DNA of 64,000 bases. It comes from Cordilura impudica (taxonomy: Eukaryota > Arthropoda > Insecta > Diptera > Scathophagidae). The stretch is taken from contig OY821517.1 of the NCBI GenBank assembly GCA_963682025.1, positions 341,358,196 to 341,422,195 on the forward strand, read 5' to 3'. Position numbers and translations under genes: made by a program. The notes under the pieces were generated by a model. It was not told the origin of the DNA. It worked only from the letters and a program-made list of their open reading frames with translations, and did not search any database. This document shows, one piece after another, positions 11,879-23,864 of this stretch; the first letter of the stretch is position 1; every line of letters starts with the position of its first letter.

Positions 11879-12232
11879 TTTACTAGCAGATTCCAGCGCT
11901 CGAAATTCGAGTGCAATTTCTAGGAAGCTTTTTTCAACTTAGCCAATTCACAAACCAACACTTTTATGGTTTATTATTATTGTGAATGAAGATAACAAAC
12001 TTATTAACAAACACATTAACAAATTTTATAAACACACACATAGCATATGTAGAATTTTATGTATGTGTTAGTAGCAACTTTAAATGCAATTTACTCAAAA
12101 TAAAGGAAAAAATTTAAAAATCTGTAAATCTGCAAAACGGCAAATAAGAAATACCTTTCAATTAATATACGTTTGGTCAAAACGGTAGAACAAAACATCG
12201 TTCACAAGAAGCCTATTAGCCTATTTTGCCGT
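11879..12232 (+). mobile_element. MITE family E, copy 1
   Basis: A non-coding unit of about 350 bp starting CTAGCAGATTCCAGCGCTCG. Near-identical units lie at 40,356-40,699 (inverted) and 55,175-55,530. Its end abuts retrotransposon sequence, as does copy 2. Short inverted ends (TAGCAGATT versus TAGGCGATT in copy 2) suggest a small DNA-transposon derivative. Confidence 0.65.
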
Positions 12233-14640
12233 ATGTTACTCATCTGTTTAATAGTATTATACTGTTTCCGTTAAACTGGAAACATGCAAAAATTGTGCCA
12301 TTACCTAAGTCAAATGGAGAATTCAGACCTATGGCCATATTGTGTTTTCTATCGAAAGTCTTGGAAAAAGTGTTGTAAAAACAAATGATTTCATATGTCA
12401 ACACTCAATTAGTTAGTTAGTGAGAACATACGCCAAGGATTGGAAAATGGAAATATACACCCCTGTTCTTGAAACCACTATCACAAAAAAAAACTCGTAA
12501 ATGAAAAAATTCTTAAATCTACGAGTTTTTTTGCTGTTCTCTAATTTCAATAAGAATATTTTTTCTCGTTTTAATTCACATAGAAAAGGCTTTGTGAAAT
12601 CAAAACAAATGCCCTTTTTTCTACAAGCAGGTCTTAAGAGATAAAAAAAACTAATTGATATTTAAACTCTAGCATGTTTTTTATTGAACCTTGTCATTAT
12701 TTAAAAAAATTAGACATTAATTTTATGAAAAAAAAAAAACGATTTTAAAAAACGTCTACATTTTGCGCTGATTTAAAAAAAACTCGTAATCAGTAGTCAA
12801 TGTTAATAAAAACACACTTTTGGAGATGATGTTGTTCTATAACTATAATAAAAACTTTTTATTTGCATAATCTATTTTCCTTTATAATTTTTTCAATTAT
12901 AACATAGATTCTTTATGTACTAATTATTACGAATAAAGGAATTTATAATAATATTTCACTCAAATCACATATTTTTTTTTTTTGCATATGACTGCCACAA
13001 CTTTGTTTATGTTTGAAATAGAAGTGATGCCAGTCAAATCCAATTTATTTGAATTTCGAATTTTCTTTGGTGATGCCTAACTTATTTCAAAAAGAGAAGT
13101 CATTCATAATTGAATGAAATTGAAGAATAAAAACAATTAAATGAACAAGTAAATTGTTATTTTAAAAGAAAATATTTTTTTTTTTACTTTCTTTATAATC
13201 TTAAGGAAAAACATGCAAAAATTTCTTAAAGTTTTTTTGTGAAAGTGACTAAAGAACCATATGGCACCTCGGTTTCTAGATAACATATGGTTCTGAAGCT
13301 AAACCATATGTTTCATGTCATTTGATAATAAAAATTATGATTTCGAAAAATATTTCGAAAATATAAAATTTGTGTTTTCAAGAAACCCAAAATTTCAATT
13401 TCATGTTATTTCATATTCATTCTTATTCAAATAACGTTTCAAGAACAGGGCTGCTAAACTTTTTAGTGCTTCTAGACCATTCTAAGGCTTTCGGTAGACC
13501 AAGATATACTCATTGGAAAACTGAAACACTTTTTTAGATTTACGGATACATCAACCAGACTTATATCATCATATCTTTCGAACCGCACACAATCAGTATT
13601 TGTAAACGGTGTATCGTCAGATAGATTATCCCTTACTAGGGGAGTGCCTCAGGGCTCTATTTTAGGTCAAATTTTATTTTCATTGTTTGCAAATGATTTC
13701 CCAAAACAACTCCCCAATTGGAAGATACATTTATACGCAGATGACGTGCAACTCACTTTAAGTAGCCCAGTTCAGAATATTGCTTCAGGCAATATTCTTC
13801 TAAATGACTACTTAAACAGAATCTACTTTGGGCTAATGCTAACGGACTCTGTTTGAACCCACAGAAATCTAAATGCATTGTTGTATGAAAGAATGTTTAA
13901 TTCCCACCATTTCTGAAGATATTGCTTTAAATGCAGAAAGTTGAAATTGTTAATGCGGCGAAAAATCTAGGGATTACTTTCAATAGCAATTTGACATGGA
14001 CTGATCATATTAATTCATTGGTTGGTCAAACTTATGCAAAACTACGAGCTGTCTGGTCCACACAGTATTTCACCCCTTTAAGAATAAGGGCCTTACTTGC
14101 CAAGACGTATGTGATTCCTTCCCTGATATATGGGTGTGAGCTATTTGGAAGCTGTGATGCAGTTAGTAATAGGAAACTAAATGTCTTGTTTAATAATGTT
14201 ATAAGATATGTGTATCGATTGAGAAGATTTGATCATGTTTCCTCTATTTCCAGTAATCTTTTCGGGGTCTCTCTTGATAATCTGGTGAAAATTCGCACTC
14301 TTACATTTTTGCATAAAATAATAAACAGACAAACACCCAAATATATATTTGACAAAATCCGTTTTTTTCCAATCGCCAAGAAACCGAAATAATGTAATTC
14401 CAAGACATCAATGCCTAGTATCTGAATGGCAGTTCTATGTACATGCCGCTCGTTTTTGGTACAATGTTCCACTAAGTCAACAACAAAACAGCAATGCTAA
14501 AAGTTTCAAAACTTTTTTATTGACTTTTCTTAATAGTCTATATTTTTTTTATCAATATTGTTATATTATACTAAAAATGTTACGTTAATAATTAATTATA
14601 TTGTAAAATGTTTTTTTTTGTAATCCTGTTCTTTACAAGT
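12233..14640 (+). mobile_element. Non-LTR retrotransposon (jockey/CR1-like), 5'-truncated
   Basis: Plus-strand remnant of a LINE reverse transcriptase. Before the insertion at 12,462 one reads WKHAKIVPLPKSNGEFRP and LSKVLEKVL. After it come LLDHSKAF (first catalytic motif), MPQGSILGQILFSLF and YADDVQLTLS (second catalytic motif). The thumb and C-terminal region follow in 13,931-14,392 (KNLGITFNSNLTWTDHIN) and, after a frameshift, 14,349-14,588. Stops and frameshifts make it non-functional. About 1 kb of it is foreign (12,462-13,449). Confidence 0.8.
12462..13449. mobile_element. Non-autonomous DNA element inserted in the LINE
   Basis: This 988-bp segment interrupts the retrotransposon reading frame exactly between 'EN-IRQGLENGN' and LLDHSKAF. 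Its ends are inverted repeats: CCCTGTTCTTGAAAC on the left and GTTTCAAGAACAGGG on the right. Inside are hairpins, for example AACTCGTA ... TACGAGTT at about 12,492-12,530 and paired CCATATG blocks at 13,257-13,312, and no open frame. The superfamily is unknown. Confidence 0.7.
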
Positions 14641-14689
14641 TCATGATTATATTATACGCGAGAACTAATTTATCAAATAGAACCAAAAC

Positions 14690-15135
14690 GTTTCAAATTT
14701 TCTCAGAATTGTTATACCCTATATAAATATAAATTGCCATAAGATCCAAATTATCACATAGATCTCATTCAAATAGTAATAGTAATCCAAAAATAAACCA
14801 TATAGGACAATTGTTCCTGATTTTCACTTAAAGCTATCAAAAAAATAAAACTATTGCATAAATTTTTTTCAAATTTGGTTTGTATAAGTTTTTGCAAAAA
14901 AAAGTAAGCTTACCAAATATGGTCAGGATCGGTCCATTTTTCGACCTAGTCCTCATATAAATATAGCATCCGATATGAACTTTTTCATATCCGAAGGCAA
15001 ACAAATTAATAAAAATTCCTCTCAGATTTGGTTTGGGCTTATTCTTTATACCCAATTAGTTGGACCTAAGATCAATACTCTAAAAGCATGGTATGGGGTC
15101 TAGACCGGCTTTAACTTTCTTACTTTTTATTTTTT
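14690..15135 (-). repeat. Family A hairpin-ended repeat, partial copy
   Basis: Contains the family landmarks 'gatttttcacttaaa', 'caaatatggtcaggatcggtcc', 'gatatgaactttttcatat' and a terminal TCTAGACCGGCTTTAACTTT. Other copies are at 28.3-29.2, 29.87-30.38, 31.3-31.7, 32.4-32.7, 53.7-54.1, 59.9-61.6 and 62.7-63.0 kb. The open frame 14,837-15,055 is repeat sequence, not a gene. Confidence 0.65.
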
Positions 15136-15145
15136 TTAAATTCGG

Positions 15146-15370
15146 AATGACTTACTCGATTTGCGGAAAATTTTCCGAAAACAATTTCCCAAAAACAATT
15201 TCCCGAAATTACAATTTCCCGAACACAATTCCCCAAAATGACAATTTCCCGAAATTACAATTTCCCAAACACAATTTCCCGAAAATATAATTTCCCGAAA
15301 TTACAATTTCCCGAAATACAATTTCCCGAACACAATTTCCCGAAACTACAATTTCCCGAAATTACTATTT
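15146..15370 (+). repeat. Tandem array of ACAATTTCCCGAAA-type units
   Basis: About 225 bp of 13-15-bp units (ACAATTTCCCGAAA, with ATT-, CAC- and ATA-containing variants). The array starts next to 'cttactcgatttgcggaaaattttccg'. The same array and flank, inverted, occur at 24,840-25,205. Open frames across both arrays only translate the repeat. Confidence 0.85.
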
Positions 15371-15562
15371 CTTCAAATAGCTTGTTGATGGCATTTCCGA
15401 AACAATACCATCAGAAATTCCGGCCGAAGCGCGAGCAATCAGTTCATGACCACTTGATGTAGTGTTTCGGGCAAGATCTTTCAGCTCATTAACGATTTTT
15501 TCTTTAGCAGTGAGCGTTATCCGTCGGGAGGTCTGAATACCGAAGTGTTCAAAGTCACAATG
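15370..15562 (-). other. Short coding-like fragment, unknown
   Basis: The minus-strand frame 15,568-15,365 reads a balanced, charged sequence (GIQTSRRITLTAKEKIVNEL ... HELIARASAG) unlike the low-complexity frames nearby. Base composition is less AT-rich than its surroundings. I do not recognise a domain; it may be a fragment of a transposon protein or an isolated old exon. It ends exactly where repeat family B starts. Confidence 0.3.
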
Positions 15563-18395
15563 AAACAAGTAAGAGTGTTAAATTCGGCTGTGCCGAATCT
15601 TTGATACCCTCCACCTCGGTTTGTTAAACTTAATACCAAATTATTTCAGCAAATTCTTTGGGTTGGTTTTCTTCTTTTCTATTATTTCGGATTTATTTCG
15701 GTGTTTGCTTTTTGGTCATCGTGGTTGCTGATCGGCATGCATTTTGGTTATATACCTATATGCATGCGTTTCCGGTTATATGACATAATTTCTCGTTTAA
15801 TTTAGTTTTTGCTAATTAAATAGCTCGCCCTAACCTCCATTGCAAAGGTAATGGTTGTGTAGAGTGGCTATATGCATTAAATCGTGCTAATTGGAGATGG
15901 CTGTATAGTTTCTTTTAACTGGCCAAATATTTCTTCATTGTGGCCATATAGGTTGGATGGAGTAACAAAATAATAACCAAAAAAAAAGCTCTCTCAACTT
16001 TTTTTTAAAATATTGCCATATTTTGAAAACATAGAGAATAAATTTATAATAATAAATAATCAAATTAGGGATGAAAAACGCAAAAAACGAAAAGTCCCAA
16101 ACATTTTAAATAAAATAATTTAATGTTATCTTTATTTTCTGAAAAACTTCAAATTTTCGTCCAAAAAAAATTTTGAAAATTTATATATAAAAAATAACAT
16201 TCTCATAAAATTACGTTTACTTATGTAACAATTTTTATGTTAGCAATTCTTAAATATCATTTGAGGTTTTCTTAAATTCATTGAATTTAAATTAATATCG
16301 ACAAATCTGTTTTTCTATTTATTTAAATTGTAAAGGAGTGGCATCTCTGTCAAAATAAGCGAAAAACACAAAGAATAGAAAAAGACAAATTACTTCGTGT
16401 TTGACAGGATGATTTTATGTTTATGTTTAATATCTTTATTTTTTTTACTAATATTTCTGTTTATTTATTTGAAAATGAAATAATGAATTGAATATGCTAT
16501 TTAATTTTTTTATTTATATAAAAAAGTTTTTTAATTAAAGCAAAATATCTTCACTATTTCATGATTTTTATTTATGTATGACGACATTTCAACCTAAAAA
16601 TTTAAGTTTTTATCGATTGGATAAACAACACAAAAATGGTTGTCGTTTAGATAACAACAACAGCTGACTTTAACAATAGCGAATATCGTTTCAAAATTTT
16701 ACTGATAATTTTGCAATTTTCTTTTTTTTTTACAATTCGACTATCGTTAAAAGAAGTTACTGAATCGCGGTACTGAAAAGTTATTAATATCTCCTGAATG
16801 GCAATATTTTTTTTAAATGTAAACATTTTTATATGTAAAGATATTTCTAAAATAAAATTATTATTTCCGACGTTTTGATATGATTTTCTGAAACTCAATT
16901 AATATTTTCTAATTTATAATTGGAAATTTTATTTTCAGTTTAAAAAGTGAAATTTTGTATTTATGTGAATAATAATGCTTTATTAATTATAAACAATTTT
17001 TAAAAATTAGATGTAATCGCAATCAGATATTTTATAGGTAAAGCAGAATAATAATTCTATATAACTATGTAGAACTGTTTTGTAAGCAAAAAACTCATTG
17101 ACGAACTCGGTAACTCTATTTTGTAAAGACAACAAAAAGTTAACCCCCCAATCTCACATCACACTGAAATTGTAAAATCGTTGTGTACGTATTAAGGTGC
17201 TATTACACGAAATGTTTTTTACATATGTACTGTCACTTTTTTTATCCATATGAAATTCTTCATGTCTGTCAAAATTGTCTTTTACATACGATTCATAATT
17301 TTTGCTATCACACGTGCGTATGTATTTCCGTATGACATAACCTCTAAATGTAAACAACAGCTGATTTAATTTGTGAATTTACAAAAATTTGTTGTTAAAA
17401 AAAAGGTTATGTATTTTTTAATTGTTAATTAATACTAAACAATTTATTTTTCTTTCAATATTAATCTTTAAAATGTACTCTGTTTTTCTTTCGCCACAAT
17501 CAGTGTTGTATTTTCACTTGTTTGTCATGCAAAAATAGAACCTGTTCTAATTGAGAAATGTACATGTGACTTTCCTCATGTATTGTACATAAACAATGTT
17601 TTATATGTATCACACGATGTGTACAACTTTTGTTGTGGGAAAATTTGACAGTACATATGTAAAAAAGACATCATGTAATAGCACCTTTATCAACGAAAAA
17701 TTGTTCGAATTAGTCGAATCCATCGCCATTAAATTTTATGCTCAAACATCTGACTGCAATCTCATTTTTAAAATGTTGTCGAAACGTAAACTTGAAAAAA
17801 TTTGTATACTTCTCTCTCTTATTTTATTTTAAGTAGAGTTACCAAGTTTATTATACAGGCACATGTTTGAGGGAAAATGTTTACATTTATTATTATTAGT
17901 ATTATTTTAATAATAGTTAATAATATTTATGCTCTATAATTAACAAACTTGCGTTTTTGTATGCGCATTTCAAAAAATATATCATTATAATAGATTTAAC
18001 AAGTTAAAACTTTAATTACAATTTTACAGAATCCAGTAAATTTGCATTAAATTTATAACAGGGTAACATTAATCATCGTTAGTGTCTGCCACTATTCGCA
18101 CGAAAAATTTGGTGCCATTAGTGTGACCACTGCGGAAAATGTGTGTGTATTAGTAAAAAAAAATGTGAGTGTATTGAGTTTTTCGAACTTGCAGTGTGAT
18201 GTGAGATTGGTGGGTAATATGCAAAACTTATGTTCATATTTGTAAAAGAATAATGAAAAAACGTATGAAATAAAAGACCAACCCGTGTATACTCTTAACA
18301 TTGTTCTGTATGATATCTAGTTGAAAATATTAACATTCATGTTAAAATAGAAAAAACTATTGCAAAGCTAATTAGAACAAACAAAAATTATGCCG
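15563..18395 (+). repeat. Family B hairpin-ended repeat, copy 1 (interrupted)
   Basis: Starts AACAAGTAAGAGTGTT followed by a hairpin (ATTCGGC TGT GCCGAAT) and ends near 'gcaaagctaattagaac' and a GCCGGC at 18,390. It is the inverted partner of 35,367-36,670. Compared with that copy, two segments are extra here: about 16,637-17,041, and about 17,110-18,230, which includes a PIF-like MITE. No coding capacity is recognisable. Confidence 0.65.
17195..17686. mobile_element. PIF/Harbinger-like MITE, copy 1
   Basis: A 492-bp element with long inverted ends: AGGTGCTATTACACGA on the left and the inverted GTAATAGCACCT on the right, followed inward by an inverted ACATATGTACTGTCA. It is flanked by the 3-bp target duplication TTA (17,192-17,194 and 17,687-17,689), typical of PIF/Harbinger (TWA). 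A copy of identical length lies at 21,112-21,603. Frames at 17,154-17,357 and 17,596-17,832 only translate the element and its flank. Confidence 0.8.
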
Positions 18396-18704
18396 GCATC
18401 TACTGTGGCATAGTCACGCTGAGCAAAATGAAGTGACACTCTGTTAATACAAAAGAAATGTATTTTCCCCACAACAAAATACTGCAGAATTTTATGTAAA
18501 TAAAATAACCGATTTATTTCTAACATGCAGTTACTATGAATATACATACATACATATATATAATATATGTACATTATTTGTATTATTTAATATGTGTATG
18601 TATGTATATTTAAATATTACACACAAAAAATACAACATCAAACGTTATTTTTGTGTTTTTCTCTTTAAATAAATTAATACATAAATTTTTTGCTAAATTT
18701 ACAT

Positions 18705-19330
18705 TTGGGCAATTCACAACAGGTGTTGTACATTGTATGTTGTATTGAAATACACAATACAATCATTTGTTGTGAACACTCAGTTGTATTTTCATATTGT
18801 AAAACGCTTTCTTTAGTAATTTTCGATCCAACGAGGAAAGATCGCTTCGTCGCTTCTGCTATTTTGTATAAGAGAAAACACTTGTCAGTGTTTGCTTTTT
18901 GGTCGTGAGATATACCCTGGAGTTTTAGTTACGTACCTCTTGCATTTTAATTTATAATGAAAAAAAAAATGTTAAATGTTTTGGTTGGTACTGAAAGAGA
19001 AAATACATACTAAAAATATAAACATTAATTTTTATATAAATAAACTTATCGATGTATTTGCGTTATTTGCATTATTTGCCATATTTTATTTTATAATTAT
19101 TTATGCTGATAATATTCTATGTATTTGTTTTTTCTTTTTCATAAAAACTGGCATTCACTTGGAACTGATATGTTATGATACAATATACAACATTTACTAA
19201 ACATAGCAAATGAAGTTGGATCGTGTATATGATTTTTCAGTGAAAATTATCAACAACAGTTTTACACTATTGTAAAGTGATACACGATACAGGAGAAAAA
19301 ACGATACATTACCCATTGTGAATTGCCCAA
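18705..19330. mobile_element. 626-bp MITE with TTGGGCAATTCACAA ends
   Basis: Perfect 15-bp inverted ends TTGGGCAATTCACAA / TTGTGAATTGCCCAA. It splits the left part of a family C repeat: the flanks 'ctttaaataaattaa' (18,663) and 'gaatttttactccctttat' (19,384) are nearly continuous in the other family C copy at 23,865-23,925. Open frames inside are AT-rich and show no domain. Confidence 0.7.
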
Positions 19331-19334
19331 TTGT

Positions 19335-20193
19335 TTTTTTTATTAACAACTAGGTATTTAGCATTATTTGCTTTAGATGTTGGTGAATTTTTACTCCCTT
19401 TATATTAACTCGTAGTGTCTGCTTGTCGAAAAAATTTTGGATCGATTTTAACCACTTTCCCGTGACCCAATCGATCTGAAATTTTGCAGGCAGGCTTGTG
19501 GCAATGACAGAAATGATCTAACATATTTTTTTAGTGATGCCAAAACAATGGAAACTTTAAAATTTTTCTACCAGAGTTGATAAAAAAATGTACAAAGGGT
19601 TTGTTTTTGTTATATTATTACCATAACGACCACAAAAACAACAAGTCCAGCTATGAAAACAATGCAACATTTAGAATAACAACAAGAACAATATAGAAAT
19701 ATCATGTTTTTCATTTTTTTTTTTACTTTTTCAGAGATTTCCCTGGACCTGTTCCACCGATTTTAATGATTTTTGAAGTAGAAATCTTTCCATGAATTTG
19801 GTGAATCATTCTCACTAAAAATGATCACTGTAGCTGCACTATTGAGGGCGTGATCGTGACAAGAACAACATAGAAAATTATTTTTTTTTCAAGACTTTTT
19901 TAGTTCTTCATTCAAATCTCGGGCCCTAATCGACCGATTTGGACGATTTTAAATAGCAAACTTCTCAGGATGTTAGTGAATCATTCTTATGTCAACGAGT
20001 ACCCTAGCTGCCGGATTGATGCCGTCATCGTGATTTCCACAGACGGACAGACGGACATCGCTATATCAACTCCGGTTGTTATAAGGATCACAAATATATA
20101 AATTTTATGGGGTCCAAAATTTTTTTTCTAATTATTACAAACGGAATGACAAACTTATATATACCCTCTGCACACTGGAGTGGAGGGTATAAC
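19335..20193 (+). repeat. Family C hairpin-ended repeat, copy 1
   Basis: Near-identical over about 830 bp to 23,905-24,759. It includes 'ggtagtgtctgcttgtcga', a (ACAG)ACGG tract at 20,040-20,055, and a terminal hairpin TATACCCTC ... GAGGGTATA at 20,160-20,191. The order of terminal hairpin and internal GACGGACA tract is the same as in family A. Confidence 0.75.
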
Positions 20194-20271
20194 AACTCTA
20201 CAACAGCAACAATGACAGTCATATGTTTTTCAAATAGGAAAAAACTGTTTATGTGTTAGTTTCGGTCATTC

Positions 20272-21053
20272 CCCAGTATGCATTGAAATATTATTTCTCC
20301 AATGTTGGAGAAAAGTTAAGTTCTTAAATTGATGTCAAATGTAATTCTCAACTTGGGTTGAACAATTTTTCTCCTTGTTTGCTTTCAACTTGACATCAAG
20401 TTGAGATTTAACATTTTTTCCAATCTTTGAGAAACATTTTTACTCTCAATTGGATATCCAACACTTTTCTCCACTTGAGACAAACATTTTTTCAACTTGA
20501 ATACGATTTGTGTTAAGTCTGAGATATTATTTAAATATGTCATAAATAATAAATTAAATAAAAAAATGCCAAAAAAGTACAAATAAATCATTGATATATT
20601 TTTAATTATTTTTGCTTTTTGTCGAATTTTTCAAAAAATGTACAACTAATTAATTCATTTATTTTTAATTCTAGATTTTAAAAAATGTACATAATATGTA
20701 CATTTAATGTTAAATATGTACATAGTAATGTTAAATATATAATGAAATTAAATTGAAACATTAAAAAAAGTACATTGTTTTCATTTCTAAAATTAGTATA
20801 ATATTTTTTAATATGGCAATTCCGTACCTTCCATTTGATACCGATTGGAAATATTTCTTTGCTATCAAGTTGAGAATCACAAATTTCTCAATTTGATAAC
20901 TATGAAAATCGCCATATAAAAAATGTGCCTTTTAAGTTGAGAAGACTATATTCGAACTATTGAGGGCATTTGAGAATTAACGTTGGAGATTTGAGAAATG
21001 TATTTGATCTCAAATGCACCTCAAGTTGATAGCAAACAAAAATGTTTATTGGG
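20272..21053. repeat. Element rich in TCTCAACTTGA motifs in both orientations
   Basis: At least eight variants of TCTCAACTTGA or its complement occur here (about 20,351, 20,397, 20,468, 20,488, 20,871, 20,883, 20,933 and 21,019). The outer edges have weakly inverted ends (CCCAGTATGCATT and the complement of AATGTTTATTGGG). Probably a non-autonomous element; the frame at 20,385-20,591 is not a gene. Confidence 0.4.
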
Positions 21054-21111
21054 ACATTTATTGTAGGGTCGTTTGCACACACACAAAAAATAGAAAATAA
21101 ATTGTCAATAA

Positions 21112-21603
21112 AGGTGCTATTACACGATGTGTTTTTTACATATGTACTGTCACTTTTTTTTATCCATATGAAATTCCTCATGTCTGTCAAAATTGTCTTT
21201 TACATACGATTCATAATTTTTGCTATCACACGTGCATATGTATTTACGTATGACATAAGCTCTAAATGTAAACAACAGCTGATTTAATTTGTGAATTTAC
21301 AAAAATTTATTGTTAAAAAAAAGTTATATATTTTTTAATTGTTAATTAATATTAAACAATTTATTTTTCTTTCAATATTAATCTTCATAATTTACTCTGT
21401 TTTTCTTTCGCCACAATCAGTGTTGTATTCTCATATGATTGTCATACAAAAATAGAACCTGCTCTAATTGAAAAATGTACATGTGCCTTTCCTCATGTAT
21501 TGTACATAAACAATGTTTCATATGTATCACACGATGTGTACAACTTTTGTTGTGGGAAAATTTGACAGTACATATGTAAAAAACACATCATGTAATAGCA
21601 CCT
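21112..21603. mobile_element. PIF/Harbinger-like MITE, copy 2
   Basis: Same 492-bp length and ends as the copy at 17,195, with a TAA target duplication (21,109-21,111 and 21,604-21,606). The two copies differ by scattered substitutions, so they are separate insertions and not a recent segmental duplication. Confidence 0.8.
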
Positions 21604-21817
21604 TAAGCAAAGCAAGTGGCTTCGAAATTCGATGATGCCAGTTAATCATTTTTTGTTCACGCGGAATTTATAATTGGAGGAATTTTTTTCTCGAGAAATG
21701 TATTTTCCGTGAGAAAGAAATTCCTTGAGAATATTCATAATTGGGATGAATAACTTTTAATTGGAACTTTTTAGTCGGAATAAATCATAATTCTAGTTAG
21801 ATATTGGTTAATATTTA

Positions 21818-22273
21818 ATTAGAAAAAATATTGTGGTGGCATCTACGCAATTATTGAGGCAGTCACGGAAAAATTAAATGCAAGTCTGTTTTTTTTAATA
21901 TAACAAAAATGGATTTTCCCTTTAACAAAATATGGCAGAATTCTTTATAAATGAAATGCAAAATGGAAAATCAATTTTGTGCTAATTCTTAACAAAATTA
22001 ATAAAATATATATATGTATTATTATATTTATTAATATTTGTAATTTTATTTGACACAATTTCACACACAGTTTTACAGATCAACTGTTTTAATTAGAAAA
22101 AATATTGTGGTGGCATCTACGCAATTATTGAGGCAGTCACGGAAAAATTAAATGCAAGTCTGTTTTTTTTAATATAACAAAAATGGATTTTCCCTTTAAC
22201 AAAATATGGCAGAATTCTTTATAAATGAAATGCAAAATGGAAAATCAATTTTGTGCTAATTCTTAACAAAAAT

Positions 22274-22305
<32 letters not shown>

Positions 22306-22380
22306 TATTATATTTATTAATATTTGTAATTTTATTTGACACAATTTCACACACAGTTTTACAGATCAACTGTTTTCAAC
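21818..22380 (+). repeat. Tandem duplication, unit ~273 bp
   Basis: The block starting AATTAGAAAAAATATTGTGG at 21,818 is repeated almost exactly from 22,091. The second copy carries an expanded (TA)n tract at about 22,277-22,303. A diverged relative of the unit lies at 18,385-18,530, beside family B. No coding capacity. From 22,381 to 23,864 I see only AT-rich DNA without a gene. Confidence 0.75.
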
Positions 22381-23864
22381 TGATTTAGAAGTTTTCTGTT
22401 TTTGAAACAGTAGTGCCAATTTGTAACATTTTGTGATGTAATGAAAATCGCAGAATAATAAGTTAATACACAATAAAAAATATTAAATTTTTAAGTTTTA
22501 TATACATATTGCAATAAAAAAAACTTTGGTAAATTTACATTGAAGATGGTCAGAAATGAATGAGAAAAAATATATAGACATTTTAGAAAAGCACATTTAA
22601 TGTTAAACTTTATGCACAAAATATATGGGTTTTTGTTGTTTCGAATTTAACTGTGGCTCTAAGTGAAAAGTTTTAGACCGATCGTATATTACATCTTGAG
22701 GATCCTCACCTAATATTTTCAAATATTTTAAATTCTTTTTAACTCATTTAACCTCATTACGAAAATAGTAAAACAGTAAATATAGAAAATCCACGCACCT
22801 CAAAAAATTGTTTTCTATGAAATAAATTAAAGACATTTCATATTATACAATTTTCTTTCAAAAATGTATCAATTATTGCAAATTTGAAATTTGACATATA
22901 GTATTTGTACATATATTTGTATAGATTTCGCAGTATGAAAAGAACTATTATTTCTTTATTTAGAATATATGTAAGTATTGCTCGCAAAAAAATGCAACAT
23001 CATGAATGAAACACATAGACGACTGCTGGCAGCAGCATTTGTAGTCGTATAGTCAGCTACTTGATTTTTCTGAATACGACAGCAACATATAATACAAATG
23101 CATTTTTATTTAAATATACAATTACTTTTACTTATTTAAAATGCATTAGTACAACGTAAAAATAAATAAATTAGTTTAACGCCTTTTGATTATTAATGGA
23201 ATTATAGCCTTTCATTTTGCGATTTTTTTTTTAAACAAAATAAAATATTTCATAGCACTAACTTCTTTTACATATTTTGTTATATTGTCAACACTATTTT
23301 TGTTTTGTAGGCAACAAAACACACTTGCAGTTTTTTTTTTCTATTTGAAGAACATATGACTGCCATTGTTGATGTTGTAGAGTTGTTTTTTTTTTGATTT
23401 TGTTTCGTTAACTCTTTTGTATTAAAGCACCTCCAATATATGTATCCATTTTAGTTTGCAAATTCAGTATATTTATAATTTATTAATTACAGCAAAAAGT
23501 AATAGAAACAATTTTATCAGTTATGCTTACGAAACTATATAAATAGACTTGAAGTTGGCTGCAAAAGCAGTAGCCTGTGTAAAGAACAAGTTAGCGACAT
23601 GTAACTGTTACGTAACGTGTCAGCCTTTTTTTCACATGAAAAGTATTGGGACGTTCCGGTTACGTTCGGTAACTGTTTTAAATGATTTTCATGTAAAAAA
23701 AAACAACTGACTCGTTACGGTTACGGTTAGAAAACATTGACCTTTTATATGTATTATAATGCTATGAATGCATTTATCTTTATTTTATTTTATTTATATA
23801 TTCTTTTTTTTTGTATTGTATATTATTTTTTTTTATTATTACTATTTCATTTAATTATTTTTTT

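Noticed and set aside
14837..15055. 72-residue frame and its look-alikes at 32,407, 59,985 and 61,283 (shared KVHIGCYIY)
   Set aside because: Similar peptides occur in every family A copy and on both arms of the foldback; they translate a non-coding repeat.
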